Assembly: GCA_002428485.1 (NCBI GenBank)
Contig: DIWM01000011.1
Location: 70,469 to 134,468 of the forward strand
Reading direction: 5' to 3'
Origin: Deltaproteobacteria bacterium UBA6106
Lineage (GTDB): Bacteria > Desulfobacterota > Syntrophorhabdia > Syntrophorhabdales > Syntrophorhabdaceae
DNA length: 64,000 bases
The notes under the pieces were generated by a model, which was not told the origin of the DNA, searched no databases, and saw nothing but the letters and a program-made list of their open reading frames with translations. This document shows, one piece after another, positions 58,642 through 64,000 of this stretch. The number at the start of each line of letters is the position of its first letter. The first letter of the stretch is position 1. Position numbers and translations under genes: made by a program.

Positions 58642-59550
58642 ATGGGAATATTTGAGAAGATAAAGAACGGCCTTGCAAAAACGAGGGACCAGCTCGTCAC
58701 GCAGATAGAATGGGTCATGTCCGGAAAACCCATAGACGAAAGCGTCTTTGATGAGATAGAAGAGGCGGTCATTCTCTCTGATGCGGGACTTGAGACCACG
58801 GAACTGCTCATGGCCTCACTGAAGGAGAAGTGGAAAAGAGGACAGGTAAAGACCTCGGAAGATGTAAAAAAGGTCATGAGCGAAGAGATAGAAAAGATGC
58901 TCTCAGGCATCGAGGTTCCTGTCATAACGAACGGCAGCAAGCCTTTTGTGATCCTCTGCATCGGCGTGAACGGGGTCGGTAAGACCACCACAATAGCGAA
59001 GATCGCAAATATATACATCTCGTCAGGGAAGACAGTGCTGCTTGGCGCCTGCGATACATTCAGGGCTGCGGCGATCGAGCAGCTCCAGGTCTGGGCAGAC
59101 AGGCTGCACATAGATGTCGTAAAGCATGCCGAAGGGTCAGACCCTGCAGCGGTGGCCTTTGATGCCACAAAGGCAGCCAAGGCGCGGGATATCGATATAC
59201 TGATCCTTGACACGGCCGGGAGGCTCCATACAAAGGCAAACCTCATGGAAGAGATGAAAAAGGTTAAGCGGGTTGTCAATAAGGAACTCGAAGGGGCGCC
59301 CCATGAGACCCTGCTCGTCGTCGATGCCACGAACGGACAGAATGCCATTGCCCAGGCAAAAACCTTCAACGAAGCCCTTTCGATCACAGGCATTGCGATA
59401 ACGAAGCTTGACGGAACAGCAAAAGGCGGCTTCCTGCTTCCCATCGCCCATTCCTTGAAAATACCGGTGCGGTATGTCGGGGTTGGCGAAAAGATCGACG
59501 ACCTGATCCCCTTCAGCGCAAAAGACTTCTCAAAAGCCCTCTTTGAATAA
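58642..59550 (+). CDS. ftsY: Signal recognition particle receptor FtsY
   Basis: 302 residues: N-terminal helical N domain and the GTPase G domain with GVNGVGKTTTIAKIA (G1), DTFRAAAIEQLQVW, DILILDTAGRLHTKANLM (G3), TKLDGTAKGGFLLPIAH (G4) and VGVGEKIDDLIPF. The long acidic A domain of E. coli FtsY is absent, as in many deltaproteobacteria and Firmicutes. It docks SRP-ribosome complexes at the inner membrane. Confidence 0.95.
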   Translation: MGIFEKIKNGLAKTRDQLVTQIEWVMSGKPIDESVFDEIEEAVILSDAGLETTELLMASLKEKWKRGQVKTSEDVKKVMSEEIEKMLSGIEVPVITNGSKPFVILCIGVNGVGKTTTIAKIANIYISSGKTVLLGACDTFRAAAIEQLQVWADRLHIDVVKHAEGSDPAAVAFDATKAAKARDIDILILDTAGRLHTKANLMEEMKKVKRVVNKELEGAPHETLLVVDATNGQNAIAQAKTFNEALSITGIAITKLDGTAKGGFLLPIAHSLKIPVRYVGVGEKIDDLIPFSAKDFSKALFE

Positions 59551-59562
59551 AACCCGAAACAC

Positions 59563-59665
59563 CCGTGAGTCGTAAGTCGTGAGGCGTGAGTGGAAACTGC
59601 AGCAAAGAACAGAAAGCAGGGAGTGACCGCTGGATACTCCTCGCTCTCTGCTCTCAGCTCTCAGC
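59563..59665. mobile_element. MITE-like element, partial copy C (ftsY/prmA)
   Basis: Left part (59563-59612: CGTGAGTCGTAAGTCGTGAG words followed by TGGAAACTGCAGCAAAGAA) aligns with the reverse complement of the right end of the element at 46466-46606. The right end (GCTCTCTGCTCTCAGC, 59643-59663) is another word type. It lies between convergent genes; the right part encodes the last codons and stop of prmA. Confidence 0.6.
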
Positions 59666-60490
59666 TTTCTTCAGGACAAATCCCCTCCAGGAGTTTTTCT
59701 TCTCCATTCTCACCAGCGTTAAAGATGGGAAAAAAGAAAGGGCACGCTTCGCGTCTTTTCCCAGAATGCCGGAGATGATGACGGTGCCGCCGCGCTTCAA
59801 TCGTTTCGCGATATGCTGCGCGTGATCTGAAAATGTCCTGATGTCGAGGTTTGCAAGAACGATATCGTATCTGCCTTTAACATTTTCCAGCCCTGCGCAG
59901 GTAAAGCGGATGTTCGTTATATTGTTAAGCGACAGGTTCTTTCTCGCTGATTCTATTGCGTCTTTGTCATTGTCTACGGCGGTAACCCTTTTCGCGCCTT
60001 TGAGAGCCGCATAGAAGGAGAGTATCGCCGAGCCGCATCCGAGGTCAAGGACATCCTTTCCGCTTATGTCAGTATCCTTTATCAGCCTTATCATGATCCT
60101 TGTTGATTCATGCCTCCCTGTCCCAAAGGCCATGCCCGGCTCAATGATGATCGTCATTTTCTTCCCTCTGCGCTTGTTCCATGGCGCAGCAACGGTGATG
60201 TCCTCTATCCCGATAGGTTGAAAATATCTTTTTGTTAATTCTGCATAATCCTGTTCCTTCTCCTGCACAATCCTTATCCCCTGTATTGTAATGCCTGATC
60301 TTCTGAGGAGATCCTGGAAGGCACCCGCATCTTCCGGGTAGGCCTTGATGACGGTCTTGCCCTTTTCTTCCTCGATCCAGAGACCGCCCGAAAGACACGC
60401 GCCGTAGATCTCTTCGGGAAGCACTTCTTCAGACCCCTTCTTAACAGATACCTCTATGCGCTGTCTGTATTGCCGGCCCTTAGATTGCAT
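59654..60490 (-). CDS. prmA: Ribosomal protein L11 methyltransferase
   Basis: 278 residues: N-terminal substrate-recognition region, then a SAM-dependent Rossmann domain with IIIEPGMAFGTGRHESTRIM, VLDLGCGSAILSFYAALKGA (SAM loop) and DIVLANLDIRTFSDHAQ (NPPY-like loop replaced by ANLDIRT, as usual for PrmA). It trimethylates L11. The C-terminus KAES and its stop come from the AGCTGAGAGC word repeat, so the last few residues may not be ancestral. It follows the regulator gene on the same strand after 9 bases. Confidence 0.9.
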   Translation of the reverse strand: MQSKGRQYRQRIEVSVKKGSEEVLPEEIYGACLSGGLWIEEEKGKTVIKAYPEDAGAFQDLLRRSGITIQGIRIVQEKEQDYAELTKRYFQPIGIEDITVAAPWNKRRGKKMTIIIEPGMAFGTGRHESTRIMIRLIKDTDISGKDVLDLGCGSAILSFYAALKGAKRVTAVDNDKDAIESARKNLSLNNITNIRFTCAGLENVKGRYDIVLANLDIRTFSDHAQHIAKRLKRGGTVIISGILGKDAKRALSFFPSLTLVRMEKKNSWRGFVLKKAES

Positions 60491-60499
60491 TTGATTATT

Positions 60500-61372
60500 T
60501 CACGCGTGGGGATAGAGGATGCCGCCTGTGTTGCTTACATCATAGCCTGTGAAATCGCTTATACTGCTCACAAGGCGCTGCTGCTCAAAAAAGGAGAGAA
60601 AGGACTTCACCTGAACGCTGTGAAAATGGTCTTCAGGGATGACCATGTCAAATCGTTCGTTAAAAAGGGGAATGAAATCGAGATCAAGGATATTGGCGAT
60701 GTAGCGTATGCCCGGCGCGCAGTCTCCATCGCCCCCGAGGACCCGCAGCCCGGCCTCGATGTGCGAGCCGACCTCCTGAGTATACCCCTTGATGCGATCC
60801 GGCACGATCTTTTCTTCTCCGATAAGGAAATCAAAGAGCAGCCTTGTTCCTGAACCCTGGTTCCTGTTTATAAACGCTACGTCATTGCCGGCGATATCCT
60901 TCAGCGAGCTTATCCCTTTGGGGTTGTTTTTCTTTACAAAAAGCCCCTGCTCCCTGAAGAAAAGCTGAACTATCACATAGCCCTCTGCAGAGAGATAGCG
61001 GTCCATGTACGAAAGGGTGTAGGCCCTTTTTTCGACATCGAGGATATGTACGCAGGACATGGTCGCGGCATTTCTTTTGAGCATCCTCAGCCCGTTGATG
61101 CTGCCTACAGGGGCGTAGAATATGACCCCCGTCTTTTCGTTGTTATAGATGTCGATCATCTTTCGAAGGAGCGGGTCGTCGCTGCCGGCTATGAGGATCA
61201 CCTTTTCCCTTTCGGTGTTTTCAAGGATCCACCGGTCTATCAACTCCTTTGTGAATGCGATCTTGCCGCCGATCTTCAGGTGAGGTATCTTCGATTCCTG
61301 TGCCAGCTTATAGATCTTTTTCTCGTTGATCCTAAGATAGCCTGCCAGGTCCCTTGCTGAAAGAATCTCCAT
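60500..61372 (-). CDS. HTH plus substrate-binding-domain regulator, probable tungstate/molybdate sensor
   Basis: 290 residues. An excisionase-type winged HTH (residues 1-52: LSARDLAGYLRINEKKIYKL, then IPHLKIGGKIAFTKELID) is fused to a PBP-like domain related to oxyanion-binding proteins (VILIAGSDDPLLRKMIDIY; GISSLKDIAGNDVAFINRNQ; GSGTRLLFDFL; QEVGSHIEAGLRVLGGDGDC). Similar one-component regulators occur next to molybdate/tungstate genes. It would sense the oxyanion directly and control the mop and wtp genes nearby. It is preceded by the Mop gene and followed by prmA after 9 bases. Confidence 0.82.
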   Translation of the reverse strand: MEILSARDLAGYLRINEKKIYKLAQESKIPHLKIGGKIAFTKELIDRWILENTEREKVILIAGSDDPLLRKMIDIYNNEKTGVIFYAPVGSINGLRMLKRNAATMSCVHILDVEKRAYTLSYMDRYLSAEGYVIVQLFFREQGLFVKKNNPKGISSLKDIAGNDVAFINRNQGSGTRLLFDFLIGEEKIVPDRIKGYTQEVGSHIEAGLRVLGGDGDCAPGIRYIANILDLDFIPLFNERFDMVIPEDHFHSVQVKSFLSFFEQQRLVSSISDFTGYDVSNTGGILYPHA

Positions 61373-61471
61373 ATTATATTCTCAGTATATAGAAAAGGTG
61401 AAGGATTTTCAAATCCTGTTTATTCCTGTAATTTTTAGGTCGCCCTTTTTCCAGTTATCGGTTGATGGGCC

Positions 61472-61681
61472 TCAGTCGGTGGCAATGATAACGTTCGAAG
61501 CCTTTATGAGTGCATAAACCTCTTTACCGGGGGCAAGCTGTAAATTTTCAACCGAGGTTTTTGTGATAATCGAAGTGATCTCCAGGCCACCCGGGAGTTC
61601 AATAATAATCTCTGAATTAACAACGCCAGGCGTTATGCCTTTCACCTTTCCCTTGAGTACGTTGCGGGCACTTACCTTCAT
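61472..61681 (-). CDS. mop: Mop-domain (TOBE) oxyanion-binding protein
   Basis: 69 residues, a single TOBE/Mop domain: MKVSARNVLKGKVKGITPGV, EIIIELPGGLEITSIITKTS, SVENLQLAPGKEVYALIKAS and NVIIATD. Such proteins (molbindin) form hexamers that store or buffer molybdate or tungstate. It shares a divergent spacer with the wtp transporter genes and lies upstream of the sensor-regulator gene on the same strand. Confidence 0.92.
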   Translation of the reverse strand: MKVSARNVLKGKVKGITPGVVNSEIIIELPGGLEITSIITKTSVENLQLAPGKEVYALIKASNVIIATD

Positions 61682-61993
61682 TATATAACCCTCCTTTCTT
61701 TAGTATTACTTCTTATATTATACATTATATCATAAGTTATAAACGCACAACCTTGCCTATAAAGCAATCAGTTTGTCGGACAGATCCTTTAGCCTAATAA
61801 ATGAGGAGAATAATAATCTTAATAAATAACCTAATATGACTGATAAGTACTTATTATAACTTAAAATTATTGACTCTATCACATCGCCATGATAGGATTG
61901 AGAAAATGTTGTTGGGCAAATATGCAACATGTTGCGAGAACTTGTAGTGTCTTGCGTCGTAAGCCCTATAAAACAAATTGAGGAGGTTTTACA
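61682..61993. promoter_or_regulatory. Divergent regulatory spacer of the tungstate locus
   Basis: A 312-base, A+T-rich spacer between mop (minus) and wtpA (plus). It holds TAAGTTATA (61733-61741) and its inverse TATAACTTA (61855-61863), and a perfect 12-base palindrome ATAAGTACTTAT (61843-61854). These are candidate binding sites for the oxyanion-sensing regulator. AGGAGG at 61981 is the wtpA ribosome site. No gene is seen. Confidence 0.5.
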
Positions 61994-62977
61994 ATGAAAA
62001 GAATAAAAAATATGAAACTGCTGGTCCTTTTAGCCATTTTTGTTTTGCTGTGGTCCGCCGGTCAGTGCCTTGCCGAGCCTCAGGGAAAGCTCGTCATGTT
62101 TCACGCCGGAAGCCTTTCCGTTCCTTTTGAAGCTATGGAAAAGGCCTTTGAGGCTAAATACCCGAAGGTGGATTTGCAGAGAGAGGCCGGCGGAAGCCAG
62201 GCCTGTGCACGGAAGATCACGGATCTGAAAAAACCCTGCGATATCATGGCGTCGGCAGATTACAAAGTAATCGACAAACTGCTTATTCCGAACAACGCAG
62301 ACTGGAATATCCGCTTTGCCACCAACCAGCTTGTCCTGTGCTACACGGATAAAAGCAAATTTGCAGGGGAAGTGAACGCAAAAAACTGGTATGAGGTCCT
62401 GCAGAAGAAGGGCGTGGTCTGGGGCCATTCCGATCCGAACCTTGACCCCTGCGGATACCGCTCCCTCATGGTCTTGCAGCTCGCTGAAAAATATTATAAG
62501 ATACCCGGCCTCTACGACAAAATGATCGCAAACCGTCCCAAGGAAAATGTCAGGCCCAAGTCGGTTGAGCTGGTTTCACTTTTGCAGACCGGGAATATGG
62601 ACTATGCCTGGGAATACCTCTCTGTGGCCGTCCAGCACGGGCTAAAATACATCATCCTTCCCGATGAGATCAACCTCGGGAACTACAAATACGATCATCT
62701 TTATGGGCAGGCTGTCGTGAAGGTAACGGGCAGTAAGCCGGGGACGTTCATGGACATGAAGGGAGATTCGGTGACCTACGGGATCACAATGCTCAAGGAT
62801 GCCCCGAACAAAGAGGCGGCCATTGCTTTCCTTAAGTATATGCTTGACCCGCAGGGAGGTCTCAAGATCCTGAAAGACCAGGGTCAGCCACCCTTTGCTC
62901 CCTGCCGGGTTCCGACAGACAAAATGAAGTCTCTGATACCAAGGGAACTTCAGGGTCTGGTAGAAGTGAAGGATTAA
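61994..62977 (+). CDS. wtpA: Tungstate/molybdate ABC transporter substrate-binding protein (WtpA-like)
   Basis: 327 residues. Signal peptide (about 1-28, ending QCLA), then FHAGSLSVPFEAMEKAFEAK, the WtpA/archaeal-ModA signature, and SQACARKITDLKKPCDIMAS, DPNLDPCGYRSLMVLQLAEK, and GNMDYAWEYLSVAVQHGL with oxyanion-contacting residues. The WtpA group binds tungstate very tightly in archaea and occurs in some deltaproteobacteria; molybdate is also possible. AGGAGG precedes the ATG by 7 bases. Confidence 0.9.
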   Translation: MKRIKNMKLLVLLAIFVLLWSAGQCLAEPQGKLVMFHAGSLSVPFEAMEKAFEAKYPKVDLQREAGGSQACARKITDLKKPCDIMASADYKVIDKLLIPNNADWNIRFATNQLVLCYTDKSKFAGEVNAKNWYEVLQKKGVVWGHSDPNLDPCGYRSLMVLQLAEKYYKIPGLYDKMIANRPKENVRPKSVELVSLLQTGNMDYAWEYLSVAVQHGLKYIILPDEINLGNYKYDHLYGQAVVKVTGSKPGTFMDMKGDSVTYGITMLKDAPNKEAAIAFLKYMLDPQGGLKILKDQGQPPFAPCRVPTDKMKSLIPRELQGLVEVKD

Positions 62978-62987
62978 CAATAAAGAA

Positions 62988-63773
62988 ATGACGAGGCGGG
63001 AGCCGTTTTATTGGATCATGGTCTGGTGTGGCCTTGTGGTCATGGCTTTTATCGCGCTTCCTTTGTTCGAGCTGATGACGGCCCCTTCCCTCTCCGGACT
63101 TCGTGAGGCCCTCCGCGATAAAGAGGTAATGCGGTCGATCTGGCTGAGCATCTATACCGCAGGGTGGGCCGCATTGATCTCATTCGTCCTGGGGACTCCC
63201 CTTGCCTATCTGCTGGCCCGGCGGGACTTTAAGGGCAAGCGGCTGGTCGAGGGGATCATCGATCTTCCTATAATCATCCCCCATCCGGTAGTGGGAATAG
63301 CGATCCTTAGCGTGGTAGGAAAAAACCATTGGATCGGGAGGATGCTTGCCGAGCTCGGAATAAGGGTCATGGGGAGCGTAACCGGGATCATCGCCGTGTT
63401 GATCTTTGTAGGGTTGCCCTTTTATCTCCATGCTGCAAGAGAAGGTTTTGAAAATATCTCCCCCAGGCTGGAAAGCGTATCAAGGAGCCTGGGGGCGTCT
63501 ATGGTGAGTACCTTTTTTCGTATTACCTTTCCTCTGGCGTGGCGCAGCATGCTCGTTGGCATCATCATGTGTGCCGCCCGTGCCATCAGCGAATTCGGAG
63601 CAGTGGTAGTTGTTGCCTATCATCCTATGATCGCCCCTGTCCTTATCTATGAACGGTTTGAGGGATACGGCTTGAAGTATTCCCAGCCCGTCGCCGTATG
63701 GCTGGTCCTGATTTGCCTCAGCTTGTTTTTTGTCCTGCGCTTCCTGACCCTCCCGAAAAAGAAGAAGACATGA
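62988..63773 (+). CDS. wtpB: Tungstate/molybdate ABC transporter permease (WtpB/ModB-like)
   Basis: 261 residues with five to six membrane helices. The ABC-permease EAA loop is ESVSRSLGASMVSTFFRITF, and the stretch LPIIIPHPVVGIAILSVVG is typical of ModB/WtpB. It forms the membrane channel. It follows wtpA by 10 bases and overlaps the ATPase gene by 4 bases (ATGA). Confidence 0.92.
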   Translation: MTRREPFYWIMVWCGLVVMAFIALPLFELMTAPSLSGLREALRDKEVMRSIWLSIYTAGWAALISFVLGTPLAYLLARRDFKGKRLVEGIIDLPIIIPHPVVGIAILSVVGKNHWIGRMLAELGIRVMGSVTGIIAVLIFVGLPFYLHAAREGFENISPRLESVSRSLGASMVSTFFRITFPLAWRSMLVGIIMCAARAISEFGAVVVVAYHPMIAPVLIYERFEGYGLKYSQPVAVWLVLICLSLFFVLRFLTLPKKKKT

Positions 63774-64000
63774 TCAGAATAGAGAATCTCGAAACCCGCC
63801 TGAGCGGATTTAACCTGCACGAGATTAACCTCTCGATAGAGGAGGGAGAATTTTTTGTTCTGATGGGACCAACCGGCGCCGGCAAGACGGTCCTTCTCGA
63901 AGCCATAGCAGGCCTCGTTCCGGTAAAGAGAGGAAAGATCATAATCAACGGACGGGACATCACCAACCTGCCGCCTGAGAAACGTTTCGTGGGTATCGTA
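63770..64000 (+). CDS. wtpC: Tungstate/molybdate ABC transporter ATP-binding protein (partial)
   Basis: The first 77 residues of an ABC ATPase, cut by the window end. It starts MIRIENLETRLSGFNLHEI; Walker A is MGPTGAGKTVLLEAIAGL, and the A-loop aromatic is replaced by SGF. The Q-loop, signature and Walker B lie outside the window. The ATG overlaps the permease stop. Confidence 0.88.
   Translation, partial: MIRIENLETRLSGFNLHEINLSIEEGEFFVLMGPTGAGKTVLLEAIAGLVPVKRGKIIINGRDITNLPPEKRFVGIV

Overview
The window looks like a chromosomal segment of an anaerobic, Gram-negative, deltaproteobacterium-like organism, possibly close to the syntrophic aromatic degraders (Syntrophorhabdus-like). This is inference from gene content: a TRAP transporter joined to a short dicarboxylate pathway, an orphan pair of benzoyl-CoA-reductase-type ATPases, an SCP2-type thiolase with a DUF35 partner, a WtpA-like tungstate transporter, and envelope genes of a two-membrane cell (lipoproteins, DegP, TatA). 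No rRNA, phage, IS transposase or CRISPR array was seen. There are two tRNA genes, Gly(CCC) and Glu(CTC).

Layout. 84-7714 (minus) reads as one transcription unit: XRE-cupin regulator, TRAP transporter (DctP, DctQ, DctM), PrpF/Mii-like isomerase, LeuC-like and LeuD-like hydratase subunits, and a PEP-mutase/isocitrate-lyase-type lyase. The last four match, step for step, the end of nicotinate fermentation: methylitaconate to dimethylmaleate to dimethylmalate to propionate plus pyruvate. 7822-11606 holds an alpha/beta hydrolase with a Cys nucleophile, a tandem GNAT pair and a DUF1846 protein. 11773-14568 is trkA-trkH. 14573-16268 is the BzdP/BzdQ-like pair. 16571-19581 is ruvX, mltG, thiolase and DUF35. 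19703-26389 holds an HD protein, two TPM-domain proteins, LemA, a carboxymuconolactone-decarboxylase-family protein and RecD2. 26485-29924 has a LETM1-like membrane protein, then a response-regulator adenylate cyclase overlapping a bifunctional Rel. 30202-41411 holds rpmB, DUF192, DedA, thiL, an HD/OB nuclease-like protein, rsmE, a DUF218-like protein, dprA, topA, trmFO and bioB. 41562-46364 (minus) is a two-component system, DegP and a PilC-like protein. 46731-55314 holds a spermidine-synthase-like membrane protein, a Cys-rich membrane protein, trxB-like, a pfkB / formyltransferase / EhaR-like HAD trio, rph and rdgB. 55286-59550 includes a PPC-domain protein, tatA, a Sua5-like gene, a lipoprotein, a zinc-ribbon protein and ftsY. 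59654-64000 is prmA, then a tungstate/molybdate locus with its own sensor-regulator.

The most unusual feature is in the intergenic DNA. Many spacers hold long imperfect palindromes built from repeated near-identical short words (for example ATGAGCTATCAGC, CGTAAGGCGTGAGG, CGTATATCG). Two, at 41393-41540 and 46466-46606, are inverted copies of one MITE-like element (30-bp terminal inverted repeats with one mismatch in the first). A third, half-preserved copy starts at 59563. The words supply or abut the stop codons of dprA, trmFO, bioB, lemA, prmA and an integral membrane protein gene, and form part of a signal-peptide coding region.
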